Source: UBA2653 sp964572685 (GTDB taxonomy: Bacteria; Pseudomonadota; Gammaproteobacteria; Legionellales; Legionellaceae). From it: 64,000 nt of DNA. Both the position numbers and the translations under genes were made by a program. Numbering within the stretch: the first letter of the stretch is position 1; the number at the start of each line of letters is the position of its first letter. Below the pieces are notes generated by a model. The model was not told where the DNA came from. It ran no database searches and saw nothing but the letters and a program-made list of their open reading frames with translations. The stretch lies in the NCBI GenBank assembly GCA_964572685.1, contig CAZNFJ010000002.1, forward strand, positions 1 to 64,000. Reading direction: 5' to 3'. Shown here piece by piece: positions 1 to 7,976 of this stretch.

Positions 1-276
1 ATGCACTGTTCTGCTGAACGTCTCTATGAAGTCTACCAAAAACGGTGGAAAATAGAAGAGTTTCACAAATCAATTAAGCAAAATGCTAGTTTGGAAAAAT
101 CACCGACCAAGAAAGTAAAAACACAATGCAATCATGTGTTCGCTGCTATGATTGCTTACTGCAAGCTTGAGATGCTTAAATTCAAAACAGGTCTTAATCA
201 CTTTGCTATCAAATATAAATTGATTGTTCGAGCTAATCAAATCGCGATGAAGGAATTAAAATCCATGGCTTGTTGA
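1..276 (+). CDS. C-terminal part of an IS4-like DDE transposase (cut by window edge)
   Basis: The reading frame is open from the first base to a TGA at 274-276, so only the last 91 residues are visible and the true start lies upstream. Residues 9-26 carry the pattern Y-x-x-R-W-x-I-E-E-F-H-K-x-x-K, which matches the Y-(2)-R-(3)-E-(6)-K signature around the third catalytic acid of IS4-type DDE transposases. The visible part has no stop or frameshift, so the element may still be intact upstream. It is probably the 3' end of an insertion sequence; its right inverted repeat should lie shortly after the stop. Whether the whole element is active cannot be judged from this fragment. Confidence 0.75.
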   Translation: MHCSAERLYEVYQKRWKIEEFHKSIKQNASLEKSPTKKVKTQCNHVFAAMIAYCKLEMLKFKTGLNHFAIKYKLIVRANQIAMKELKSMAC

Positions 277-287
277 TGTGGCCGTGC

Positions 288-318
288 GTAACATGAGAAA
301 ATAACAAGTCTCTGTTAC
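288..318. repeat. Imperfect inverted repeat just after the transposase
   Basis: GTAACATGAGA (288-298) pairs with TCTCTGTTAC (309-318), with one bulged base and a 10-base loop. It sits 12 bases after the transposase stop and 35 bases before the next gene. There is no T-run, so it is not a classical terminator. It may be part of the insertion-sequence end or a regulatory dyad for the gene at 353. Confidence 0.35.
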
Positions 319-352
319 AATGCGCACTTTATTACTTAAATGAGGTATTGTT

Positions 353-853
353 GTGCGTACTTTTGATGAACTGGAATATTTATTAGCATTTGATTTTTCC
401 CAAATGCGAGCCTTAGGCAACCGCGCCACCGATGAAGGTTTAAGAACATTGTATAGCACCTTAATGAATTTTTTCGAACCTTTTCAAGAAGGCGCTACTC
501 CTACTTTAGATGAGGTAAATATCTATCATATTTACATGCAACAAATTCTAAGATGCATCAATCAAGCTGAGTATCAATATTTTTTAAATAAATATCGCCG
601 TGAATATCCAGAGAATAGCGAAGAAATGCATGAGAGAATGGCGAAACATTGCAGATTAACCTCTTATGAAAAACTACCCGGACATTTCGAGTATTGGTCT
701 GCCACCGGTGATTATAGCGGCTCGATACGTCTAAAAAGAGAGCACAAATGGATATCCACTCAAATGCGCACCTGGAATCAGATGTTTAAAAATGCCGAAC
801 AGCAAGAAGAACAACTAGAAGGTTTCTTCTTGAACCTCCACGCAAATAATTAA
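353..853 (+). CDS. Hypothetical protein, 166 aa
   Basis: This gene is not recognised. The start is a GTG at 353 preceded by a GAGG ribosome-binding site (342-345). The product is soluble and mostly helical in composition, rich in Tyr, Phe, Glu and Gln, with no signal peptide and no hydrophobic membrane segment. It opens with MRTFDELEYLLAF and ends with a Gln/Glu-rich stretch (about residues 148-160). No catalytic motif is visible. It lies between a transposase end and the metNIQ operon, so it could be accessory DNA. The length, the plausible start and protein-like composition support a real gene; no function is proposed. Confidence 0.6.
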   Translation: MRTFDELEYLLAFDFSQMRALGNRATDEGLRTLYSTLMNFFEPFQEGATPTLDEVNIYHIYMQQILRCINQAEYQYFLNKYRREYPENSEEMHERMAKHCRLTSYEKLPGHFEYWSATGDYSGSIRLKREHKWISTQMRTWNQMFKNAEQQEEQLEGFFLNLHANN

Positions 854-933
854 TACATCAATACCTTGCAATCTTTAAAAAATCAAGTTAGCATGATGTT
901 GCGCGGATTTGATTTTTTTCAGCTTGCGGGCGC

Positions 934-950
934 TCAAGTCATAGACTTGA
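934..950. repeat. Perfect 7-bp hairpin in the metN leader
   Basis: TCAAGTC (934-940), a three-base loop ATA, then GACTTGA (944-950). It lies directly upstream of the stronger terminator-like hairpin at 955-989 and about 65 bases before metN. It could be one arm of an attenuator or simply part of a longer termination structure. No known SAM riboswitch core was recognised around it. Confidence 0.4.
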
Positions 951-954
951 AAAC

Positions 955-989
955 ACGGCTAAAGCGATATCGCCTCTATAGCCGTTTTT
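955..989 (+). terminator. Terminator-like hairpin before metN
   Basis: ACGGCTA (955-961) pairs with TAGCCGT (979-985), the T-run extends through 989, and the loop contains the self-complementary GCGATATCGC (964-973). This is a plausible rho-independent terminator for the gene at 353-853. Because it ends only 27 bases before the metN start it could instead act as an attenuator of the metNIQ operon. Confidence 0.55.
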
Positions 990-1016
990 ATCAGTTTAAC
1001 AAACGGTCAATCATCG

Positions 1017-2042
1017 ATGATTAGTTTACGTCACATTAATAAAAATTTTCATGGTCACTCTGTTCTTAAAGACATTTCTTTAGACATTCATCAGGGTGAG
1101 ATATTTGGTATTTTAGGCGGTAGTGGTGCAGGCAAATCAACATTACTTCGCTGTATTAATCTACTAGAAAGACCTGATTCTGGCGAAGTATGGGTCAATG
1201 GTCAGAATCTGATACAATTAAATGCGGCCGCATTAAGACAGGCTCGTCAAAAAATAGGCATGATCTTTCAACATTATCATTTGTTACATCAACAAACGGT
1301 TTTTGAGAATATCGCTCTACCAATGAAAATCCAAGGACATACACATCAAAATATTGAAAAACGCGTGAATGAACTCCTTGATGTTGTCGGTCTTGCTCAC
1401 AAACAAAAAGCTTACCCCGAACAACTCAGTGGTGGGCAAAAACAACGAGTGGCTATTGCTCGCGCGCTAAGCACGCAACCGTCCATATTACTATGTGATG
1501 AGGCAACCGCTGCACTTGACCCCCAAAATACTCACGCAATTTTAAATTTACTCATCGAAATTCAAAAACAATTTCAGATCACTTTAGTCTTGATTACCCA
1601 CGATATGCAGGTCGCTAAAAAAGTATGCCAACGCTTAGCACTCATGAAACAAGGTGAGATCATTGAAGTTTGTGAATGGCCAAATCTTTTGAAGAACAAA
1701 ACAAGTCTGATTCGAGAAGCACTTTATGGCGATATTGCACAGCAACTACCTCCGCTTATTATTGATCAATTAACTGAAGAGCAAAGAGAATACGTCATCC
1801 TTCGCATTTTATTTCCAGGAGAGGGTGCCACCATTCCTTTTATCAGTGAAATGTGTCGTTCCATGAACATGGATATCAATATTTTATCAGCACAGATTGA
1901 ACATCTGCAAGCGAATCAATGTGGCGTCATGTTGGTGAGCATTCAGGGTCAACAAGCACAAATTGATGAGTTTTTAAAACGCTGTCAGCAACATCAAATC
2001 ACAGGAGAAGTTTTAGGATATGTTGAACGTATTAACCATTGA
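1017..2042 (+). CDS. metN: Methionine ABC importer ATP-binding protein MetN
   Basis: ATPase of the MetNIQ importer, which takes up L/D-methionine across the inner membrane using ATP. Of 341 residues, the first 240 or so form the ABC domain: Walker A GGSGAGKST (34-42), Q-loop Q85, signature LSGGQ (137-141), Walker B ILLCDE (157-162) and a switch-histidine ITHD segment near 195. The C-terminal 80-100 residues correspond to the NIL/ACT-like domain of MetN, which in E. coli binds methionine and shuts the transporter down when the cell is replete. Length matches the family (343 in E. coli). It is the first gene of metN-metI-metQ; its 3' end overlaps metI by 23 bases. A hairpin-rich leader precedes it. 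Confidence 0.96.
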   Translation: MISLRHINKNFHGHSVLKDISLDIHQGEIFGILGGSGAGKSTLLRCINLLERPDSGEVWVNGQNLIQLNAAALRQARQKIGMIFQHYHLLHQQTVFENIALPMKIQGHTHQNIEKRVNELLDVVGLAHKQKAYPEQLSGGQKQRVAIARALSTQPSILLCDEATAALDPQNTHAILNLLIEIQKQFQITLVLITHDMQVAKKVCQRLALMKQGEIIEVCEWPNLLKNKTSLIREALYGDIAQQLPPLIIDQLTEEQREYVILRILFPGEGATIPFISEMCRSMNMDINILSAQIEHLQANQCGVMLVSIQGQQAQIDEFLKRCQQHQITGEVLGYVERINH

Positions 2043-2664
2043 GATATTGCAAGCAACAGGCCAAACTGCCTATATGGTCTTGCTGAGTATGATCGGCGCC
2101 ATCATTTTAGGATGGCCTTTGGGAACATGGCTATATGTGACCGAAAAGCTTCATCCCAATCGATTCATCGCCAAAATTTTAAATGTACTCATTAATACAT
2201 CTCGATCCATTCCTTTTATTATCTTTATGGTAGCTTTACTGCCACTGACTCGCTGGCTTTTAGGTTCTGCAATAGGTTTACATGCAGCCATTGTGCCTTT
2301 AACTCTTGGTGCCACGCCACTTTTTGCTCGTCTGACCGCTCAAGCATATGAACAAATTCCAGATGGGATCATCGAATGTGCTTATTCGATTGGAGCTAAA
2401 CCCCGACAAATGATACAAAATATGTTTTTCAAAGAAACCTTACCTTTATTAATTGATGCCATGACCATGACTGCTATTACATTAGTAGGATATTCCGCAA
2501 TGGCTGGTGTGATTGGTGGTGGCGGACTAGGAGATTTAGCAATTCGTTATGGTTATCAGCGTTTTGATACAAATATCATGTGCATCACCATTGTTATTTT
2601 AATAAGCATGGTGCAATTCATCCAATGGTTAGGCCAAACCATTAGAAAAAAAATACAGCATTAG
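2020..2664 (+). CDS. metI: Methionine ABC importer permease MetI
   Basis: Inner-membrane permease of the methionine importer. The 214-residue product has about five hydrophobic segments, and the typical EAA-loop region is present as EQIPDGIIECAYSIGA followed by a glycine-rich stretch GVIGGGGLGDLAI near the end, both characteristic of MetI. The ATG at 2020 lies inside metN (23-base overlap) and has a GGAG sequence upstream, indicating translational coupling. It is followed after 9 bases by metQ. Together with MetN it forms the N2I2 core. Confidence 0.95.
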   Translation: MLNVLTIEILQATGQTAYMVLLSMIGAIILGWPLGTWLYVTEKLHPNRFIAKILNVLINTSRSIPFIIFMVALLPLTRWLLGSAIGLHAAIVPLTLGATPLFARLTAQAYEQIPDGIIECAYSIGAKPRQMIQNMFFKETLPLLIDAMTMTAITLVGYSAMAGVIGGGGLGDLAIRYGYQRFDTNIMCITIVILISMVQFIQWLGQTIRKKIQH

Positions 2665-2673
2665 GAGAAAATT

Positions 2674-3462
2674 ATGCAAATTATCAAAAAAACACTCATT
2701 ATTATGACATCATTCATGATTTTTGCTTGCAAGCCGGCGCCCAAAGTAGATATTACCGTGGGGACCATTGCAGGACCTGAAACAGACCTTGCTAAAGTAG
2801 CTCGAGATGTTGCCAAAAAGCAATATCAATTGGAAGTTAAAATTTTGGAATTCAGTGATTACAATCTTCCTAACGAAGCCTTGTCGGATGGTTCGCTTGA
2901 TATGAATATCTATCAACACCAACCTTTTTTACAAGAAAGTATTCGAGCCAGACATTATCCCCTCTCTATTTTAGGAAAAACATTTATTTATCCAATGGGC
3001 ATTTATTCTAATCGCCATCAAAATTTACACGACATTCCGGAGTCTGCGATCATTGCGATTCCCAATGATCCAAGTAATCAAACTCGAGCACTAATGCTTT
3101 TACAAGCAGCAGGCCTTATTACCTTACCCAAGCAAGATACGTTTACGCTTCACGATATTCAAAGCAATCCAAAACATTTACAAATCAAGGAATTGGATGC
3201 AGCACAATTGCCACGCATGCTTATGGATGTTGATGCGGCAGTGATCAATACCACTTTTGCCATTCCCGCTGGCTTAAGTCCCGCTCATGATGCTATTTTT
3301 TTAGAAAGCAAAGATTCGCCTTATGCCAATTTAATGGTAGTACGTACGAAGGATTTAAATCAATCCAAACTCCAACAGTTTTCAGATGCGATGCACAGTC
3401 AAGCGGTCATGGAGAAAGCCAAAGAGTTATTTGGTGATAATGCCATTCCTGCCTGGAATTAA
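2674..3462 (+). CDS. metQ: Methionine-binding lipoprotein MetQ
   Basis: Periplasmic methionine receptor, anchored as a lipoprotein and delivering substrate to MetNI. The 262-residue precursor has an N-terminal KK, a hydrophobic stretch and a lipobox IFAC with the lipidated Cys at position 19. The body has the NlpA/MetQ pattern (VTVG-like start at about 26, DYNLPNEALSDGSLDMNIYQH near 75-95, and a late Thr/Ala-rich ATT-like segment). A GGAG ribosome-binding site lies 6-9 bases upstream. It is the last gene of the operon. Confidence 0.95.
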   Translation: MQIIKKTLIIMTSFMIFACKPAPKVDITVGTIAGPETDLAKVARDVAKKQYQLEVKILEFSDYNLPNEALSDGSLDMNIYQHQPFLQESIRARHYPLSILGKTFIYPMGIYSNRHQNLHDIPESAIIAIPNDPSNQTRALMLLQAAGLITLPKQDTFTLHDIQSNPKHLQIKELDAAQLPRMLMDVDAAVINTTFAIPAGLSPAHDAIFLESKDSPYANLMVVRTKDLNQSKLQQFSDAMHSQAVMEKAKELFGDNAIPAWN

Positions 3463-3463
3463 G

Positions 3464-3492
3464 TTGACTAAAACGACACATTGTCCGATAAT
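3464..3492 (+). promoter_or_regulatory. Strong sigma70-type promoter
   Basis: TTGACT (3464-3469), a 17-base spacer and GATAAT (3487-3492). It begins right after the metQ stop and drives the orphan gene at 3525. The match is 5/6 in both boxes with ideal spacing. Confidence 0.65.
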
Positions 3493-3524
3493 AATATATA
3501 TGTGGCAGAATAGAGGCAATATTG

Positions 3525-4238
3525 ATGAATTTTGAATTTGAGTATCAAGATTACCAAAAATTTATAAAATATCTGAAAGAACCAGAATTTTCAAAGTTTA
3601 ACGCTTTCATGGAAAAACAAAAACAAGATGCGATCATTAAACATATGAATCCTGATTACAAGTCCAATTCACCAGTTGGAAATTTGCACATACTTGAAGA
3701 TATAATTTTTTATCAATTCATTAACCCGCTTATTGAAACATTGGAAGATTCAGATAAAGTTGATAAAACAAAAGGTGATTTTGCTAGTGAATTAAAAGAA
3801 CTCAAAAATCTTCGCACAAAACTTTTAAATGCTTTGCAAGTGCAAAAAACCAAATTACCTTTTAATATTCTTAAAGGAAATGTGAGTGCAAAAGTTGGTC
3901 TAACAGGTGATTCTTTCGAATATGAAACACCTTTGGAATTACAAAGAATTGTTGAGCAAATGTGCGAAACATATTTAGATAAAGATGCCGAATTTATTTT
4001 TTCCATCACTCCGCCTTACTCCCCCTATGCCAGCAGCTCATATGAAGATACCAAAAAAAGTAGCATTGACAGCGTTCTTTCAGCTGCGGCCAAACAAGGC
4101 ATAAGGCCTGATCAAGTCAAGATTTATATCAATAATACATTGGTCGTACCGGAAAAGGATGCGACTTTCCAAGAATGGGAAAAACAAGCAGCAGAGAACT
4201 TTGAATTAAAACAAAGATTAACTCGTCCTAGAATCTAG
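3525..4238 (+). CDS. Hypothetical protein, about 237 aa
   Basis: Not recognised. A TTG three bases upstream is also possible, but the ATG at 3525 has the better distance (8 bases) to the AGAGG ribosome-binding site at 3512-3516. The product is soluble, charged and Lys/Glu-rich in the N-terminal 100 residues, with a probable helical segment (SELKELKNLRTKLLNAL near 90-105) and a Pro/Tyr/Ser stretch TPPYSPYASSSYED near 162-175. No signal peptide, membrane segment or catalytic motif is visible. It has its own good promoter and a separate promoter follows for rimO, so it is probably transcribed alone. In a Legionellales-like genome such orphans are sometimes secreted effectors; that is speculation here. 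Confidence 0.65.
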   Translation: MNFEFEYQDYQKFIKYLKEPEFSKFNAFMEKQKQDAIIKHMNPDYKSNSPVGNLHILEDIIFYQFINPLIETLEDSDKVDKTKGDFASELKELKNLRTKLLNALQVQKTKLPFNILKGNVSAKVGLTGDSFEYETPLELQRIVEQMCETYLDKDAEFIFSITPPYSPYASSSYEDTKKSSIDSVLSAAAKQGIRPDQVKIYINNTLVVPEKDATFQEWEKQAAENFELKQRLTRPRI

Positions 4239-4244
4239 AAACTA

Positions 4245-4273
4245 TTGTCGATAAGAGCTTCATCAGCTATGAT
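4245..4273 (+). promoter_or_regulatory. Promoter for rimO
   Basis: TTGTCG (4245-4250), 17-base spacer, TATGAT (4268-4273), ending 28 bases before the rimO start. Reasonable sigma70 match with ideal spacing. Confidence 0.5.
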
Positions 4274-4301
4274 GAGCCAAAAAGTTGTGGAATAAAAAAA
4301 C

Positions 4302-5612
4302 ATGCAAAATTCAAAAATTGGATTCGTTAGTCTCGGTTGTCCTAAAGCGCTGGTTGACTCTGAAAGAATCATTACTCAACTCAAAGCCCAAGGTTATGAA
4401 CTGGTCAATACTTATGAAGATGCAAGTGTTGTCATTATTAATACCTGTGGATTTGTTGAATCAGCGATTGAAGAATCGATGCAAGCGATTCAAGAGGCCA
4501 TGGCCTTAAATGGTCGAGTGATTGTCACCGGATGTTTGGGGGCAAAAGCAGATAAAATTAAAGCTATTTGTCCAGACGTATTACATATCAGTGGTCCTCA
4601 TGCGTATGAAGAAGTATTAAATGCGGTTCATCAACATGTCCCTCAACCTAAAGATCCTTTCACGCAATTGATTCCTGCACAAGGTGTTAAACTCACCCCA
4701 AGACACTATGCTTATTTGAAAATTTCAGAAGGTTGTAATCATCATTGCACATTTTGTATTATTCCTTCTATGCGTGGGAAATTACAAAGTTATTCTTTCG
4801 CGCAACTATTACAAGAGGCCCATCAACTCAAAGCAGCAGGTGTTAAAGAACTTTTAGTAATTTCTCAAGATACCTCTGCCTATGGTGTCGATAAAAAATA
4901 TGAAGAAGTCGTTTGGAAAGACCAAACCTTTGCGACCAAGTTTTACGATCTCTGCGAGGCCTTGAGTAAATTAGGCATTTGGGTCAGATTACATTATGTA
5001 TATCCATATCCCCATGTCGATGATATTATTCCTCTCATGAGTCACAAAGGTTTATTACCTTATCTCGATATTCCACTACAACATGCCAGTAGCAAAATAC
5101 TAAAAGCCATGCGCAGACCTGCCAATCAGGAAAATACACTCAATCGCATCCAAAAATGGCGTGAAATCTGTCCTGAAATCACCATTCGCTCAACGTTTAT
5201 TGTTGGCTTTCCCGGTGAAACTGAAGAAGATTTTCAAGAACTTTTGAATTTCTTAAAAGTCGCACAATTGGATAGAGTAGGCTGTTTTCAATACTCACCG
5301 GTTGAAGGTGCTGTAGCCAATAATTTAGAAAACCCTGTTCCGGATGACATCAAACAAGAACGTTTTGACCGATTCATGAGTTTGCAAGCTGAAATTAGTC
5401 AACAAAAACTTCAGAGAAAACACGGTAAATTCCTCGAAGTACTCGTTGATGATATTCAAGATGAGCAAATCATTGCGCGAAGTATTGCAGATGCCCCTGA
5501 AATTGATGGTGTGGTTTATTTACCAATACATCCTGACGTCAAAATTGGAGACATGGTAAACATAAAAGTCATCGACAGTGATCATTATGACTTATATGGA
5601 GAATATCTCTAA
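4302..5612 (+). CDS. rimO: Ribosomal protein S12 methylthiotransferase RimO
   Basis: Radical-SAM enzyme that adds a methylthio group to the conserved aspartate (Asp89 in E. coli) of ribosomal protein S12. The 436-residue product has the UPF0004 domain with cysteines C13, C49 and C78 binding one 4Fe-4S cluster, the radical-SAM triad C145-x3-C149-x2-C152 binding the second, and a C-terminal TRAM-like domain (about 370-436). The motif GCNHHCTFCIIPSMRG and the start VSLGCPKALVDSE separate it from MiaB. Length matches E. coli RimO (441). The ATG at 4302 gives the family N-terminus. The next gene starts 1 base after its stop. Confidence 0.96.
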   Translation: MQNSKIGFVSLGCPKALVDSERIITQLKAQGYELVNTYEDASVVIINTCGFVESAIEESMQAIQEAMALNGRVIVTGCLGAKADKIKAICPDVLHISGPHAYEEVLNAVHQHVPQPKDPFTQLIPAQGVKLTPRHYAYLKISEGCNHHCTFCIIPSMRGKLQSYSFAQLLQEAHQLKAAGVKELLVISQDTSAYGVDKKYEEVVWKDQTFATKFYDLCEALSKLGIWVRLHYVYPYPHVDDIIPLMSHKGLLPYLDIPLQHASSKILKAMRRPANQENTLNRIQKWREICPEITIRSTFIVGFPGETEEDFQELLNFLKVAQLDRVGCFQYSPVEGAVANNLENPVPDDIKQERFDRFMSLQAEISQQKLQRKHGKFLEVLVDDIQDEQIIARSIADAPEIDGVVYLPIHPDVKIGDMVNIKVIDSDHYDLYGEYL

Positions 5613-5613
5613 G

Positions 5614-6465
5614 ATGTCACGACATATACTCATGGGCTATGGTTATGTAGCCAGCCATTTGGCCAAACTTCTCATTCAAAAAAATCTAGAAGTCGTGGGT
5701 ATATCTCGACAAATTCCAAAAATTCTTACCCCCGGTTTGCACCATTTATCACAAGACATTCGTCAAACACAACTTGATCTTCAAAAAGAAGATATTCTTT
5801 ATTACTTTATCCCGCCTCATCATGAAAATAAAGATGATGTCATCATCACCGATTTTTTAAAAAAACTCACACAAGCACCCAAAAAAATCATTTACATAGG
5901 CTCAAGTGGTATTTATGGTCATCATCACGGTCAATGGGTGGATGAGCAAAGCCCTTGTCATATAGAAAGCCTAAGACAAACGCAACGTCTATCCGCAGAA
6001 TCTCAATTTGATGACTATTGCCAACGACATCATATTCCCTGTGCACGACTTCGTGTTGCCGGTATTTATGGGCAAGAAAGATTGCCACTCGATGCCGTAT
6101 ACGCACAAGCCCCCGTCATACACCCGCATGAGTCGCCTTTTATCAACCATATTTATGTAAAAGATCTAGTTAATATCCTTGCTTATTTAGGAACAGATAT
6201 TATCTATCATGGCATTTTAAATATTGCTGATGGCACACCCACTCCGATGGGTGCATTGCAACAACAATTAGCAAAAATCCTAAAATGCCCACTTGCTGAA
6301 AATGACTACTTCGAAAAGATCTGGAGTACAGCATCTCCTATGAAAAAAGAATTCATGTCACAAAATAAAAAATTAAATATTCAACGCCTCCTTCAGATTT
6401 TAAAACCAAGCACTATTTCCTTAACACCGATGAATGCAGCTCTAACAGAAATACTAAAACTTTAA
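5614..6465 (+). CDS. NAD(P)-dependent SDR/epimerase-like protein (YeeZ type)
   Basis: Extended short-chain dehydrogenase/epimerase fold of about 283 residues. From the chosen start, a dinucleotide-binding motif MGYGYVASHLAK appears at residues 7-18, followed by IYIGSSGIYGHHHG near 90-105 and a conserved RVAGIYGQERLPLD near 148-161, as in E. coli YeeZ-like proteins. The frame is open 36 bases further upstream (inside rimO), but the ATG at 5614, one base after the rimO stop, puts the nucleotide-binding motif at the usual place. It is coupled to rimO. The classical YxxxK catalytic pair is not obvious, so the substrate and even dehydrogenase activity are uncertain. Confidence 0.8.
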   Translation: MSRHILMGYGYVASHLAKLLIQKNLEVVGISRQIPKILTPGLHHLSQDIRQTQLDLQKEDILYYFIPPHHENKDDVIITDFLKKLTQAPKKIIYIGSSGIYGHHHGQWVDEQSPCHIESLRQTQRLSAESQFDDYCQRHHIPCARLRVAGIYGQERLPLDAVYAQAPVIHPHESPFINHIYVKDLVNILAYLGTDIIYHGILNIADGTPTPMGALQQQLAKILKCPLAENDYFEKIWSTASPMKKEFMSQNKKLNIQRLLQILKPSTISLTPMNAALTEILKL

Positions 6466-6483
6466 ATTGGCTCGACCTGCTTA

Positions 6484-6511
6484 TTGTTTTTTTGAAAACT
6501 ACTGATATAAT
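6484..6511 (+). promoter_or_regulatory. Promoter for tRNA-Pro
   Basis: TTGTTT (6484-6489), 16-base spacer, perfect TATAAT (6506-6511), placing transcription start about 7 bases upstream of the tRNA. Confidence 0.6.
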
Positions 6512-6522
6512 ATGCTCATTGT

Positions 6523-6601
<79 letters not shown>

Positions 6602-6690
6602 ATTTAATCATTTATAAGCATATAAAATCTTCATCAATCACGTAAGTTCCTTTAAAATTTCTATTACATACTTTATATTAAAAATAATAT

Positions 6691-7976
6691 ATGCCCAGAA
6701 TTCTATCCATAGATGCCACACGTGGTTTCATCATCTTTATCATGATTTTTGTTAATGATCTGGGATTAATCAGAAATAATCTTATCCCAGATTGGATGGT
6801 AGATTTTACTGACCGGAGCATTGGCAGTGGTATGACTTGTGTTGACTGGGGATTTCCTGGTTTTATTTTTATCGTTGGAATGTCAATTCCTTTTGCAATC
6901 GAAAACCACTTTAAACAAAACCTATCATCTGCCCAAACTTACGGGCACATATTCACTCGTACTTTGTCTTTATGGACAATGGGATTACTCATGAGAAACG
7001 GTTGGCCCGGATCTACACTTCTAGGCTTTACTCCAGCCTTATGGGAAACCATCTATCAAAAATTTTTAAATACATTTGGATGGATAGGTTTAATTTTCAT
7101 AGCTTGACAATATATAGGAAAACACGGCGATCCACTTTTAACATTCCATCCCTTTTTCATCAATACACACACTTGGGGAATTTTGGGCGTTATCGACTGG
7201 TCATATGCCATTGCTTGTATCATTTACCTTCTCTTCAAAAACCATCAAACAGCCCTGCTGGCCTCAATTGCATTACTTATCTGTGTATTTGCTGCGGATA
7301 AAAGCCAAATGTTTAGTTCTCTTGGGATAGATCTTTATATCAATATTACTGAGGCGTGGAGAACTTGTCCTACAATCGCTGTGGCAGGGATATTTTTGAA
7401 CACGTCAATTATGAATATCTTATCTAATCGCATTCATTTTACAGTGTAATTTATCATGAGCATGCTTTTGGGTGCATGGATGCTCAGTGACACCTGGAGA
7501 ATCAGTAAAAATCACGCGAACCATCATGGGCTCTGTTCCCTTACGCTATTACAGCTGGTTTATAGTTATTAATCAATTTAATTCAAAAAAAACAAGCGCT
7601 GAAGCCGCTCATTTTATCAGGTCAGAATGTCATTTTAACCTACCAACTCTCTTCTATGTATTATTCCATCATGAACATCTTTGGCTTTCGCAATGCCTAC
7701 AGTATTTTTGGTCAAATGGACTTATTTCATACCTAATTTAGAGCCATTCTAATTTCACTAGCACTCATATGTCTTGCTATTTTTTTAAATCATGAGTGGT
7801 TCGACTTAAACTTTAAGCCCCCTACTTTTCTCTCTATTGCCATGGATGTCAGCGAAATTTTAAGACGAATGACTATTACTTTTGATTCAGTGACATCACC
7901 ACAAATAAATTTTTTTCTATATTTTAAACCATTCTGTTCATTTGTAGCTATACTTGACTATAAAAGGAAGAGATAA
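6691..7976 (+). pseudogene. Decayed HGSNAT/DUF5009-like membrane acyltransferase
   Basis: Relic of a multi-pass membrane protein resembling heparan-alpha-glucosaminide N-acetyltransferase/DUF5009 proteins. The N-terminus RILSIDATRGFIIFIMIFVND and the DWGFPGFIFIVGMSIPFAI segment are typical. The frame is broken by TGA at 7105 and TAA at 7447 (the same frame continues with matching sequence after each), a one-base loss near 7519-7521 inside the conserved RISKNHA-PSWALF motif, then TAG at 7563 and TAA at 7734 in the new frame. The relic can be followed to a TAA at 7974-7976, directly abutting the ATG of the GH1 gene. Total length corresponds to about 428 codons. The N-terminal 138 codons remain open but are unlikely to be functional alone. 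Confidence 0.85.

Noticed and set aside
854..1016. SAM riboswitch in front of metN
   Set aside because: None of the SAM-I, SAM-II or SAM-IV core patterns I know could be found; only the two simple hairpins are supported.
7105..7107. TGA in the HGSNAT-like gene as a recoded tryptophan
   Set aside because: It could be read as Trp, but TAA and TAG stops and a frameshift also break the same gene, so it is a pseudogene; other genes here use TGA as a stop.
7472..7741. 89-codon open frame inside the acyltransferase relic
   Set aside because: It is in the wrong frame; the family sequence (PSWALF, then NVILTYQLSSMYYS) runs in another frame across this stretch.
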